From assembly GCA_027484605.1 (NCBI GenBank), contig JAIXSR010000153.1:1-64000 (forward strand): a DNA stretch of 64,000 nt. The letters run 5' to 3'. This document shows positions 25,153 to 33,803 of this stretch, piece after piece. The stretch's first letter is position 1. The number at the start of each line of letters is the position of its first letter. Position numbers and translations under genes: made by a program. Under the pieces are notes generated by a model, which made no database searches, was not told the origin of the DNA, and saw only the letters and a list, made by a program, of their open reading frames with translations. The DNA is from Hyphomicrobiales bacterium. GTDB taxonomy: Bacteria > Pseudomonadota > Alphaproteobacteria > Rhizobiales > Beijerinckiaceae.

Positions 25153-25201
25153 GGCGCCGCGATGCCGGCATGTCACCGCGCAAGGGGAAAGCTATCGGTG
25201 A

Positions 25202-26068
25202 TCAGCCGAACTGGTGGTCCAGTTCCTGATAGCGCGTCAGCTCGACCAGCGTGGAAAACTCCGCATAGGTCATGATCTTGTCGGCGAGCGCCTGCGGCCT
25301 CCCGTCCGCCTTGAGGATGCCGAGGGCCTCCTGCATGGCACGGGCGGCCGCGAACAGCGCCGTGACCGCGTAGAACGCCACCGAAAACCCCATCTCCCCG
25401 AGCATCGAAGCCGTCAGGGCGACGGTTTCATTACCGTCGACAATGCTGATGATCTTCGGCCCCGGCACATGCCGGGCGACGCTTTCGACATCGGCGATCT
25501 TCTTGATGCCGTCGACGAAGACCAGGTCGATGCCGGCATCCTGATAGAGCCGCGCCCGGCGGATGGCCTCGTCTATGCCATCGGCGCCCAGCGCGTCGGT
25601 GCGGCCGATCACCAGCGGGCCACCAGCTGGCCGGGAGGCGAGCGCGCATTTCAGCCGCCGCACTGCCTCGTCGGCGGGAATGACCCGGACACCGGCAAGC
25701 TGTCCGCAGCGCTTGGGCGAGACCTGGTCCTCGAAATGGACCGCCGCCACGCCGGCCTGTGTGTATTCTTCCATCGTCCGGGCGATGTTGGCCGGGCCGC
25801 CATAGCCGGTATCGGCATCTGCGATGACGGGGATCGAGACCGCCCGCACCATATCGCGGGCATGCGTGGTCATTTCGGTCTGGGTCAGCAGGCCGATATC
25901 CGGCCTCCCGAGGCGGGCCGCCGTCGCGCCGAACCCCGTCATGTAGAGTGCGGGGAAGCCGGCTTGCTCGACGAGGCGCGCAGCCAGGCTGTCCGGTGCT
26001 CCGGGGGCCTGGATGATGGAGCCCCGGGCAAGCAGATCGCGCAGGGTCTGCGCCGCATTCGATGTCAT
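25202..26068 (-). CDS. Isocitrate lyase/PEP mutase superfamily lyase
   Basis: This is a 288-residue (beta/alpha)8 enzyme of the ICL/PEPM superfamily, whose members cleave or form C-C or C-P bonds of 2- and 3-carbon acids. Visible features are YMTGFGATAARLG, DADTGYGGPANIARTMEEY (Mg-binding region) and VHFEDQVSPKRCGQLAG. The last is the flexible active-site loop, where the usual ICL/methylisocitrate-lyase KRCGH has Gln in place of His. Substrate is unknown; dimethylmalate-, methylisocitrate- or oxaloacetate-type acids fit. Its start overlaps the GntR gene stop by 4 bp. Last gene of an operon with a tricarboxylate transporter and an FAD-linked oxidase. Confidence 0.87.
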   Translation of the reverse strand: MTSNAAQTLRDLLARGSIIQAPGAPDSLAARLVEQAGFPALYMTGFGATAARLGRPDIGLLTQTEMTTHARDMVRAVSIPVIADADTGYGGPANIARTMEEYTQAGVAAVHFEDQVSPKRCGQLAGVRVIPADEAVRRLKCALASRPAGGPLVIGRTDALGADGIDEAIRRARLYQDAGIDLVFVDGIKKIADVESVARHVPGPKIISIVDGNETVALTASMLGEMGFSVAFYAVTALFAAARAMQEALGILKADGRPQALADKIMTYAEFSTLVELTRYQELDHQFG

Positions 26069-26784
26069 GGCATTCTCCTGTCGGTCGTTCCGGTCAGCGC
26101 GAGCCGGCGCGGCTCGGGCCGGTCGGCGGAGAGGGCATCCTCATAGACCTGCCGGGTCCGGTCGATATGCTCCGCCAGAAGGGCGAAGAGAGCATCGAGC
26201 CTGCCGGCATCGAACAGGGCAATCATGCGCCGATGCTCGTCCAGCGAATGGATCCGCCTTTCCTCGACATGGGCAGTCAGATGCGTGCGCATGGCCGCCA
26301 CCTTTCCCGAGGCCAGGCGATACGCCTCGGCGAGATACGGGTTGCCGCATTGATCGAGAAAGGCCTGGTGAAACCGGGTATCGGCACGGCCATAGGCAAC
26401 GGCATCGGCCGTCAGGGATGCTTCCATCGCCGAAAGCGCGGCATTCATGGCGGCCAGCGTTCCGGCACGCGCTACCGCATGGGAAAGGCGAAGCCCTTCC
26501 CGCTCCAGCAGGAAGCGGTAAGCGCAGAGGGCTGCGGTGTCGGCGAGCGATGGCTGGAAGACGAAGCTGCCGCGCTTGGGCATGACGACAACCAGCCCCG
26601 AGCGCTGCAGGGCGGTGAGCGCATCGCGCACCGGCGTCCGGCTGACGCCGAAGGTCCTGGCCAGCGTATCCTCGGAAATCGCCTCGCCAAGGCCGAACTC
26701 GCCGTCGACGATCGCCTGTTCCAGCCGGGCCATGACCATCTCGGTCAGGGATTTCGGCATTTCGATTTTCATGTCGGTGCGCAT
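26065..26784 (-). CDS. GntR family transcriptional regulator (FCD subfamily)
   Basis: This 239-residue regulator has an N-terminal winged helix (residues about 10-75; LARTFGVSRTPVRDALTALQRSGLVVVMPKRGSFV). An FCD ligand domain follows, with metal-site residues likely in DTRFHQAFLDQCGN and SLDEHRRMIALF. FCD proteins usually repress organic-acid catabolic genes and release DNA on binding the acid. It is embedded in the operon it probably controls: the start overlaps the tctA stop by one base and its end overlaps the lyase gene. Confidence 0.9.
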   Translation of the reverse strand: MRTDMKIEMPKSLTEMVMARLEQAIVDGEFGLGEAISEDTLARTFGVSRTPVRDALTALQRSGLVVVMPKRGSFVFQPSLADTAALCAYRFLLEREGLRLSHAVARAGTLAAMNAALSAMEASLTADAVAYGRADTRFHQAFLDQCGNPYLAEAYRLASGKVAAMRTHLTAHVEERRIHSLDEHRRMIALFDAGRLDALFALLAEHIDRTRQVYEDALSADRPEPRRLALTGTTDRRMP

Positions 26785-28283
26785 CAGGCTGCCTTACCTC
26801 GCGCGCTGCGGCGCCGCCAGATCATACGCAGCAGGGGATAGGTCCAGACCATCAATGTGAGGATGCCGAGAATCCCCGCAACCGGCCGCGCGAAGAAGAA
26901 CGCGAATTCGCCATCCGCCTTGATCATCGACTTCACGAAATTCTCCTCGAGCATCGGCCCCAGCACCACGCCGAGAATGGCCGGGGCGACAGGAAAGTCG
27001 TTCTCCTCGAGGATATAGGCCACCACGCCGGCCACCAGCATGATGCCGACATCGAAAGCGGAATTGTTCATGCCGAACGTGCCGACGATGCAGGCAAGCA
27101 GGATGATCGGCAGGAGGATCTCGCGGCGGACATTCAGCAGCTTCTTGGCCACCTTGATCGTGGCCCAGCCCAGCGGGATCATGATCAGGTTGGCGAAGAT
27201 GAAGAGGATGTAGATCGCATACATGTTCTGGGGATTGTTGGTGAAAAGCGTCGGGCCCGGATTGAGGTTCTTCATGTAGAGAACCCCGATCACGATGGCC
27301 GTCAGCGTGTCCCCCGGAATGCCGAAGACGAGAGCCGGAATCCACGCGCCGGCCAGCGCCGAATTGTTGGCCGCGCCCGACTCGATGATGCCCTCGACAT
27401 GTCCGGTGCCGAATTTCTCCGGCTCCTTCGAGAATTTCTTCGACAGCGCATAGCTCATCCAGGCCGCAATGTCGGAGCCGGCGCCCGGTAGGGCCCCGAC
27501 GATCGTGCCGAGTGTGCTGCCGCGCAGGATCTGCACCGGATACTTCACCGTCAGCGCCCACATGCCCTTGAAGACATTGTGGATCGGCTGATCGACAATC
27601 GTGGCCTTCGGCGATCGGTCGAGCGCACTCCTCAACACTTCGGAGGCGGCGAACATGCCGATCAGCATGGGCAGGAAGCCGATTCCGCCGAGCAGATCCG
27701 TATTGCCGCCGGTAAAGCGCGGGAAAGCCGCCGGATTGTTCATGCCGATCGAGGCGATCAGGAAGCCGGCCACCAGCATGATCGCGCCCTTCAGCGGGCG
27801 ATCCGAGGAGATCACGATGGCGCAGGTGATGCCGAGAAGGATCAGCCAGAAATACTCGAAGGAGGTGAAGTTCAGGGCGAATTCCGCCAGGACCGGCGCC
27901 GCGACGATGAGGACGGCTGTACCGAACAGGCCACCGACGGCAGAGAAGACCAGGCCGGATCCAAGAGCGGTATCGGCCTGGCCGTTCCGGGACATCGCAT
28001 AGGCTTCGTCGGTATAGGCGGCCGAGGCGGCTGTGCCGGGCATGCGCAGCAGGCAGCCGGGGATATCGCCGGCGAAGATGGCCATGGCCGAGGTCGTCAC
28101 CATGGCCGCGAGCGCCGGGATGGGCTCCATGAAGAAGGTCATGGGCACGAGAAGGGCCAGTGCCATGGTGGCGGAAAGCCCCGGCACGGCGCCGACGAAC
28201 AGCCCGAACAGCGAGGCGGCGATGATGATCAGCATCGTCTCGAGGTTGAAGACCATGGTGAAGGCAAGAAAAAATGCGTCCAT
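26784..28283 (-). CDS. tctA: Tripartite tricarboxylate transporter large membrane subunit TctA
   Basis: This 499-residue inner-membrane protein has about eleven to twelve helices. It shows TctA signatures: GLFVGAVPGLSATMALALLVP, AIFAGDIPGCLLRMPGTAASAAYTDEAYAMS-type repeat segments, PGAGSDIAAWMSYA and VFGIPGDTLTAIVIGVLYMKNLNPGPTLF. It is the transport channel of the TctCBA secondary transporter for citrate-like or other carboxylic acids. The ATG at 28283 after TGAGG was chosen; longer openings lie within tctB. It is 8 bp from tctB. Confidence 0.93.
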   Translation of the reverse strand: MDAFFLAFTMVFNLETMLIIIAASLFGLFVGAVPGLSATMALALLVPMTFFMEPIPALAAMVTTSAMAIFAGDIPGCLLRMPGTAASAAYTDEAYAMSRNGQADTALGSGLVFSAVGGLFGTAVLIVAAPVLAEFALNFTSFEYFWLILLGITCAIVISSDRPLKGAIMLVAGFLIASIGMNNPAAFPRFTGGNTDLLGGIGFLPMLIGMFAASEVLRSALDRSPKATIVDQPIHNVFKGMWALTVKYPVQILRGSTLGTIVGALPGAGSDIAAWMSYALSKKFSKEPEKFGTGHVEGIIESGAANNSALAGAWIPALVFGIPGDTLTAIVIGVLYMKNLNPGPTLFTNNPQNMYAIYILFIFANLIMIPLGWATIKVAKKLLNVRREILLPIILLACIVGTFGMNNSAFDVGIMLVAGVVAYILEENDFPVAPAILGVVLGPMLEENFVKSMIKADGEFAFFFARPVAGILGILTLMVWTYPLLRMIWRRRSARGKAA

Positions 28284-28291
28284 GGTGATCC

Positions 28292-28765
28292 TCAGAAGGC
28301 GTATTGTTTGAGGAGGCCCCAGGGCAGGGGCACGCCGAGTCCCTTGTAGAACACCCCCCATGTCACGATCGTCGTCAGCAGGGCCGAGACAAGGGAGGTT
28401 CTGGCGCTGACACCGAAGGCGAGGTGCCAGACGAACAGGAGCATCGGGGCGAGGATCAGGAAACCGAAGGCCGTGGAGAACAGGGCATAGGCGGCGCAGC
28501 CGAGAACCACGCTGAGGCCGGCCAGGATATGGCGGGGCGACTGCGACCATTCCCGAAGCTCGAACAGGCGATGGGAGCCGGGCAGCATGCGGCCCCGGAG
28601 GGCGAGCGTTCCCCCGAAGACAACAAGGGCTGCGGCCATCACGCCGGGGAACATTGCCGGGCCGACATCCTGCCCGGGCATTTTCGGATAGCCGGCCACC
28701 GTGAACAGGATGGCTGCACCGATCATCACGAAGAGCAGGCCGAGAAGGGAATCATGGATCTTCAT
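28292..28765 (-). CDS. tctB: Tripartite tricarboxylate transporter small membrane subunit TctB
   Basis: This 157-residue protein has four predicted helices (starting LLGLLFVMIGAAILFTVAG, AMFPGVMAAALVVFGGTLAL) and the PGQDVGPAMFPG motif between helices 1 and 2 that is typical of TctB. The ATG at 28765 is preferred; an in-frame TTG at 28780 is possible. Partner of TctA and TctC. Confidence 0.88.
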   Translation of the reverse strand: MKIHDSLLGLLFVMIGAAILFTVAGYPKMPGQDVGPAMFPGVMAAALVVFGGTLALRGRMLPGSHRLFELREWSQSPRHILAGLSVVLGCAAYALFSTAFGFLILAPMLLFVWHLAFGVSARTSLVSALLTTIVTWGVFYKGLGVPLPWGLLKQYAF

Positions 28766-28827
28766 GCGGGCATCCGGCAAGGCGGCTCCGCATGGCCAGG
28801 GTGCCGTGCGGTGCCGCCGGGGAGGAA

Positions 28828-28859
28828 CAGGCCCGGCTCGGCGAAAGCGGCCGGGCCTG
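28828..28859 (-). promoter_or_regulatory. Intra-operon stem-loop after tctC
   Basis: A perfect 10-bp stem CAGGCCCGGC (28828-28837) / GCCGGGCCTG (28850-28859) with a 12-nt loop, 13 bp after the tctC stop and before tctB. It has the same placement as the hairpins after other binding-protein genes here. Confidence 0.72.
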
Positions 28860-28872
28860 CAGGCGCGGGACC

Positions 28873-29862
28873 TTACTTCTTGAGGCCGACTTCGGCGAGC
28901 GTGGTGCCGAGGCCCTTGTCGCTCTCGACCATGAAGGCGCGGAAACCGTCACCGGGTGTCCAGCCGGTTGCATAACCCTTGCTCTTCATGAATTCGAGAT
29001 ATTGCGGGTTGGTCACGACCTTGCCGATCTCGGCCTGAAGCCGGACGACCACATCCGCCGGCGTGCCTTTCGGCGCCACGATGCCGCGCCAGGAGCCGAT
29101 CGACCAGTCGAAGCCCGAGGCTTCCTTGAAGGTCGGCACGTCCTTCATCACCTCATCGCGCTTCGGAGCAAAGATCGCCAGCGGGCGGATCCGGCCGGCG
29201 GAGATCAGCGCCGCCGCTTCCGGCAGAGAGGCGGTGGCGATCTGCACACCGTCCGCTGCCAGATCCTGCAGGCCCGGCGCAGCCCCCTCGCTCGGCACCC
29301 AGGCAACCCGGGTGACCGGAATGCCGGCCGCCTTGAGCATGCCGGCCAGGGCGAGATGGTTGACCCCGCCCTGCGCGCTGCCCGAGGCCTTGAACCTGCG
29401 GTCGGCGCTGGCCTTCACCGCATCCAGAAGCTCCTTGACGCTCTTGTAGGGCGAATCCGAGCGCACGAAGAGCGCCGCCGGGTCGGAATTATAGAGCCCG
29501 ATCGGCGCATAGGCTTCATGCGTCAGCGGCGTGAGGCCCTGATGGTGCATGGTGCCGATCTCGAGCGTGGCGATGCCGATCGTGTAGCCATCGGGATCCG
29601 CCGAGGCGATGGCCTGATGGCCCACGGCGCCGGAGCCACCCGTGCGATTGACCACCGGTACCGGTTGGCCCAGCTGCTTTTCCAGAATTGACGCAATCAT
29701 CCGCGCCGTCGCATCCGTGCCCCCGCCTGCACCCCACGGGACAATGACGGTGATTGGCCGGCTCGGCCAGGTCTGGGCCTGGACACTGCCAAGGGCAGAG
29801 CCGAGGGCGAGGGCAGTCGCTCCGGCAAGCAGCACGCGGCGCGTCATTCGGGATCGGATCAT
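28873..29862 (-). CDS. tctC: Tripartite tricarboxylate transporter substrate-binding protein TctC (Bug family)
   Basis: This 329-residue secreted protein has an Arg-rich signal peptide (MTRRVLLAGATALALGSAL, cleavage near VQA-Q). Bug-family motifs are WPSRPITVIVPWGAGGGTDATARMIA, PVPVVNRTGGSGAVGHQA and ADPDGYTIGIAT. The ligand is a carboxylate or amide held by the two beta loops; its identity is unknown. AGGAGG precedes the ATG. It follows the FAD-linked oxidase gene by 62 bp. Confidence 0.92.
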   Translation of the reverse strand: MIRSRMTRRVLLAGATALALGSALGSVQAQTWPSRPITVIVPWGAGGGTDATARMIASILEKQLGQPVPVVNRTGGSGAVGHQAIASADPDGYTIGIATLEIGTMHHQGLTPLTHEAYAPIGLYNSDPAALFVRSDSPYKSVKELLDAVKASADRRFKASGSAQGGVNHLALAGMLKAAGIPVTRVAWVPSEGAAPGLQDLAADGVQIATASLPEAAALISAGRIRPLAIFAPKRDEVMKDVPTFKEASGFDWSIGSWRGIVAPKGTPADVVVRLQAEIGKVVTNPQYLEFMKSKGYATGWTPGDGFRAFMVESDKGLGTTLAEVGLKK

Positions 29863-29924
29863 GGTTTCCTCCTTCAGATGGGAACTCGCTTCTTCGGCGA
29901 GATGGGTTTTGGTTCGGTTGGTGG

Positions 29925-31325
29925 TCAGGGATCGGGCAGAACCTTGCCCGGGTTGAGAATGCCGAGTGGATCGAGCGCCTGTTTGACCGCACGCATCACG
30001 CCGATGCCCGCGCCATGTTCGAGAGTCATGAACTTGCGCTTGCCCGAGCCGATTCCGTGTTCGCCGCTGGCCGTGCCGTCGAGCGCGATCGCCCGGGCGA
30101 CCAGCCGGTCATTGATGGCCGTGGCCTCGGCCATTTCGGCCGGATCAGCCGGATTGATGATCAGGCCGACATGGAAATTCCCGTCGCCGACATGCCCGAC
30201 CATGGTGACGAAGAAGCTCGCCCCCTGGGTATCGGCATGGGTCGTCCGCATCAGTTCCGTCAGCTGGGAGATCGGGACGCAGACATCCGTGCCCCAGACC
30301 CGCGCTCCCGGGCGCATGGCCTGGATGGCGTAATGGACATTGTGGCGGACATGCCAGAGCCTGTTGAGTTCCTCCTGGCCGGCCGCCCACTGGAAGCCGG
30401 TGCCGCCAAATTCCGCGGCAATCTCCTGCATCTGTTGCGCCTGTTCCTCGACGCCGGCCTTCGTTCCGTGAAACTCGAAGAACAGGGTCGCCGTCTCCGG
30501 GAAGGCCACCTTGAAGTAGCGGTTGATCGCCAGCATCGTCCGGCCATCGAGAAACTCCGCCCGGGCGACCGGGATTCCGTACTGGATCGCCGAGACGACG
30601 GTTGCGACGGCCGATGCCACGTCCGGAAATGTGCAGGTCGCAGCCGAAACCGCTTCGGGGATACCGTAGAGTCGGATGGTCAGTTCGGTGATGATCCCCA
30701 GCGTGCCTTCGGAACCGACGAGCAGCCGCGTGAGATCATAGCCGGTCGAGGATTTTCGGGCACGGCTCGCGGACCGGATGATTGTGCCATCGGCCATTAC
30801 GGCCGTGACCGAGATGACATTCTCGCGCATCGTGCCGTAGCGAACGGCGTTGGTTCCGGATGCCCGGGTGGCTGCCATGCCGCCGATCGTGCATTCCGCC
30901 CCGGGATCAACCGGGAAGAACAGGCCCTGATCCCGGAGGAAAGCGTTGAGCTGCTGGCGGGTAACCCCGGCTTCGATCGTGGCGTCGAGATCATCCGGGC
31001 GAACGGCAATGATCCGGTTCATTCCCGAGAGATCGATGCAGACACCGCCATAGGGGGCGCCTACATGCCCCTCGAGCGATGTGCCGGCGCCGAAGGGAAT
31101 GATCGGAATGCGATGGCTGGCGCAGAGCCGGACAATGGCCGCGACCTCATCGGTCGTCCGAGCATGGCAGACCGCCTGGGGCGGCAAGCCCAGATGATAG
31201 GATTCTCCGCGGCCATGCTGCTCGCGTTCGGAAAGTCCCATGGAGAGGCGCGGTCCGAGAAGGGCCTTCAACGCGCCGGTCACGGCCGTCGGCAATTCAG
31301 CGGGCTGAAGGACTGGCGCGTTCAC
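29925..31325 (-). CDS. FAD-linked oxidase / D-2-hydroxyacid dehydrogenase (GlcD/D-LDH family)
   Basis: This 466-residue flavoprotein has an N-terminal PCMH FAD-binding domain (IPIIPFGAGTSLEGHVGAPYGGVCIDLSGMN; PGAECTIGGMAATRASGTNAVRYGTMRENV; GSEGTLGIITELTIRL). The C-terminal FAD-oxidase domain contains MVGHVGDGNFHVGL and GTASGEHGIGSGKRKFM. It oxidises a D-2-hydroxyacid such as D-lactate or glycolate to the keto acid. GTG at 31325 after GGGAG was chosen; the frame extends to a TTG at 31382 without a ribosome-binding site. First gene of the operon with tctCBA, gntR and the lyase. Confidence 0.88.
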   Translation of the reverse strand: MNAPVLQPAELPTAVTGALKALLGPRLSMGLSEREQHGRGESYHLGLPPQAVCHARTTDEVAAIVRLCASHRIPIIPFGAGTSLEGHVGAPYGGVCIDLSGMNRIIAVRPDDLDATIEAGVTRQQLNAFLRDQGLFFPVDPGAECTIGGMAATRASGTNAVRYGTMRENVISVTAVMADGTIIRSASRARKSSTGYDLTRLLVGSEGTLGIITELTIRLYGIPEAVSAATCTFPDVASAVATVVSAIQYGIPVARAEFLDGRTMLAINRYFKVAFPETATLFFEFHGTKAGVEEQAQQMQEIAAEFGGTGFQWAAGQEELNRLWHVRHNVHYAIQAMRPGARVWGTDVCVPISQLTELMRTTHADTQGASFFVTMVGHVGDGNFHVGLIINPADPAEMAEATAINDRLVARAIALDGTASGEHGIGSGKRKFMTLEHGAGIGVMRAVKQALDPLGILNPGKVLPDP

Positions 31326-31506
31326 GCAGGGGCTCCCGTCGAAGTCGGAAGCCCATTCTTGCCAGAATGAGGATCGCGTCAAGCGCTTGTATGTAAGGTT
31401 CAGAGTTTAAGACTGTGCCCCTACACGTTGGGGGGAGTTTCGCATTCCGCGGCAATCGGGGATAGTGCCGGCAGACCGGACTCCCATCAGCCAGGCTCCT
31501 TTCCGC

Positions 31507-32406
31507 ATGCTGCGCCATGACATGACGTCCCTGCGCCTCTTCGTGGCGATCTGCGAATATCGAAACCTGTCGCGCGCGGCGGAGAGCATGAATCTCGCCC
31601 TTTCGGCCGCCAGCCGTCGACTGAAGCTGATGGAGCAGGAGGTCGGTGCGCCGCTGGTCAGGCGGCTGCCCCATGGCTTCGAGCCGACGGCCGCGGGATT
31701 TTCGGTCTTCCGCTATGCGCAGATGGTTCTGCATCTCGGCGATCAGCTCAGCGCCAGCATTGCCGATCTCGGAGCCGGCGTGCGCGGCCGTGTCCGGGTC
31801 TTCGCGTCGAGCTCGGCGCTGGTCCAGCGGTTGGCCGCAGACCTTGCCGCCTTTGCCCGCGAGCATCCCGAGATCCGGATCGATCTGGAGGAACGGCCGA
31901 CCGCCGATACGCTCGAGGCGCTGGATCGGAAGATTGCCGATATCGGCGTCATCGTCCGGGGCGCGCCCCTGACCGGGCTTGTCACCTACCCCTACACCAA
32001 GGACCGGCTCGGCGTGGCCGTCCACAAGGCAAGCCGCTTCGCCAAGGCTGAGGGTGTCACCCTCGGCGACCTGCTCGACGAGGATTTCGTCGCGCTGGAT
32101 GTGGGCACGGCCGTCCATCGGTTGATCGACGAGAAGGTGCGTGCGCTGGGGCGGATCCTGAAGGTCCGGGTGCAGGTCCGGAGCTTCGAGGTCATGTGCC
32201 AGATGGTGGCGCATGGCCTTGGCATCGGCATCCTGCCCGAAGCCGCCTTGCGGCCACTGGCCGAGGCGCTTGGCATCGCGCTGGTCCGTCTGGATGAACC
32301 CTGGGCAGAGCGGGATCTTGATCTCGTGACCGCTGCAGATCGCGAGCCGAACGAGGCCACCAGCCTTCTGATCCGGACCTTGCGGAAGCCAATGGTTGCC
32401 TGCTGA
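31507..32406 (+). CDS. LysR family transcriptional regulator
   Basis: This 299-residue LysR-type regulator has an N-terminal helix-turn-helix (LRLFVAICEYRNLSRAAESMNLALSAASRRLKLMEQEVG) and a C-terminal effector domain with GLGIGILPEAA near residue 240. It is transcribed away from the FAD-oxidase/tct operon, across about 180 bp, the usual arrangement for controlling a divergent target. ATG at 31507 was chosen by length; GTG at 31465 and ATG at 31522 are alternatives. A GntR regulator inside the operon suggests two layers of control. Confidence 0.88.
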   Translation: MLRHDMTSLRLFVAICEYRNLSRAAESMNLALSAASRRLKLMEQEVGAPLVRRLPHGFEPTAAGFSVFRYAQMVLHLGDQLSASIADLGAGVRGRVRVFASSSALVQRLAADLAAFAREHPEIRIDLEERPTADTLEALDRKIADIGVIVRGAPLTGLVTYPYTKDRLGVAVHKASRFAKAEGVTLGDLLDEDFVALDVGTAVHRLIDEKVRALGRILKVRVQVRSFEVMCQMVAHGLGIGILPEAALRPLAEALGIALVRLDEPWAERDLDLVTAADREPNEATSLLIRTLRKPMVAC

Positions 32407-32410
32407 CTGA

Positions 32411-32427
32411 TTTCGCTAATCGCGAAA
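32411..32427. promoter_or_regulatory. Dyad TTTCGC-N5-GCGAAA between LysR and amidase genes
   Basis: A 6-bp perfect inverted repeat begins 5 bp after the LysR stop codon. It could be a weak terminator stem followed by an A-rich tract, or an operator for the downstream amidase operon. The surrounding 32407-32555 is locally A/T-rich and probably holds the amidase promoter. Confidence 0.35.
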
Positions 32428-32555
32428 AGAGATTGCGTAGAATTCCAATTCCTAAAAGACGGGAAATGCGCATTAATCAATCGCATGCAGACATGTTTCC
32501 GCGTGAATGACCTGTTTCCGGAACCGGCAAGCACCGCCGGGATTGCGAGCGCCGC

Positions 32556-33803
32556 ATGATGGCGGCGGCGGGGGGCACGACAGCACGAATGGCTGCGCAG
32601 CCTGCTCCGCCGGACAGGCATCATGCCCTGGTGGAACGGATTGAACCTCACGCCGCCGGGCAGGGGCCTCTGGCAGGCCTGACCTTCGTCGCCAAGGATT
32701 GCCTCGATCTGAAAGGCCGCGCGCCCGGTTGCGGGCTGGCCAGCCGGGGCCCGGGCCCGGCTCCGGGCGAAGATGCCGCCGTGATCCGGCAACTGGCCGC
32801 CGCCGGCGCAGAGCTGGTCGGCATGGCGCAGATGACCCCGCTGGCTTTCGAGCCCTCCGGCGACAACCCGGTTCTGGGCCGCCCGCTCAATCCGCGCGAC
32901 GCTTCATTTGTCTGCGGCGGTTCCTCCTCGGGCTCGGCAGTGGCGGTGGCGGCCGGCCTCGCCGATCTGGCCATTGGCACCGACACGGCGGGGTCGGTAC
33001 GCATTCCGGCACATTGCTGCGGTATCGCGGCATGGAAGCCGGGCCCGGGCATCCTGCCGCGCGCCGGCGTCATGACGCTGGCGGAAAGCCTCGATTGCGT
33101 CGGCATCCTCGCCAGCGAAGTCGATCTGCTGGCCCGGGTGGCGGCGGCAATCGAGGTTATGCCTGAATTGCCGTTCAAGGCCGTCGCGCTGGCGGTCGAT
33201 GCGCTGGCGGAATCCGCGCCGGCTATCCGACAGGCCTGCGAAGCGGCGATCCGGGCCTCCGGCATGCCGATCCGCGAGGTTCAGGCGTTGCCGCTTGTCC
33301 GCGCCTGCGACCAGCCGGTTTTCGCCCTTCTGCAGGGCGAAGCGTATCAGGCCAACCGGCACCGGATCACATCCGGTGGGCTGGATCCCGAACTCGCGCG
33401 CCGGCTTGCGAAGGGGGCGGCCAGTTCCGAAGCCGATCTGGCGGCTGCCCGCGCGGAACTCGCGGTTCTTGCGCAGGACGCGCTCGACATGGTCCTTGCA
33501 GAGGACGAGGTGCTCGCATTGCCCGGCATGCCCTGTGAAACACCGCGCGTCGCGCTGTGTGATCCGGCCAGCCCGGATTTCTCGCCCCGCGCGCTTTACG
33601 CGCTGTCGGCCTATACGCGTTTTGCGAATGGCCTTGGCCTTTGCGTCGTCAGCCTGCCGGTGGGCCTCGACAGCCAGGGGATGCCGGTCGGGCTGCAACT
33701 GGTCGCGCGGCAGGGCCGCGATGCCGATCTGATCGCCTTTGCCGCCCGGCTCGCCGCGGCCTTGCCGATCCGTTTCTCCACCATCCGCGGGCCCGCCCCA
33801 TGA
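32556..33803 (+). CDS. Amidase signature family hydrolase
   Basis: This 415-residue amidase-signature enzyme hydrolyses C-N amide bonds. The Ser-cisSer-Lys triad is visible: K47 in FVAKD, the serine run in CGGSSSGSAVAVAAG (S123-S125) and S147 in GTDTAGSVRIPAHCCG. The C-terminal LCVVSLPVGLDSQGMPVGLQLVA is also typical. Substrate unknown. The start is uncertain (ATG at 32556 or 32589). The stop overlaps the next start by 3 bp, joining it to CoA-transferase and crotonase genes, which suggests release of a carboxylic acid that is then activated with CoA. Confidence 0.87.
   Translation: MMAAAGGTTARMAAQPAPPDRHHALVERIEPHAAGQGPLAGLTFVAKDCLDLKGRAPGCGLASRGPGPAPGEDAAVIRQLAAAGAELVGMAQMTPLAFEPSGDNPVLGRPLNPRDASFVCGGSSSGSAVAVAAGLADLAIGTDTAGSVRIPAHCCGIAAWKPGPGILPRAGVMTLAESLDCVGILASEVDLLARVAAAIEVMPELPFKAVALAVDALAESAPAIRQACEAAIRASGMPIREVQALPLVRACDQPVFALLQGEAYQANRHRITSGGLDPELARRLAKGAASSEADLAAARAELAVLAQDALDMVLAEDEVLALPGMPCETPRVALCDPASPDFSPRALYALSAYTRFANGLGLCVVSLPVGLDSQGMPVGLQLVARQGRDADLIAFAARLAAALPIRFSTIRGPAP

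Larger units (their letters stand above)
24720..25201. other. 482-bp regulatory region upstream of gltI
   Basis: No convincing gene is present. The region carries a sigma-54-type promoter next to gltI and three dyads further upstream (annotated separately), an arrangement expected for an enhancer-dependent promoter. The gene at its far end (25202) is transcribed toward it. Confidence 0.65.

Noticed and set aside
24781-25229. Short open frames on both strands upstream of gltI
   Set aside because: They overlap each other and the dyads and promoter elements, show no domain and have random-looking composition.
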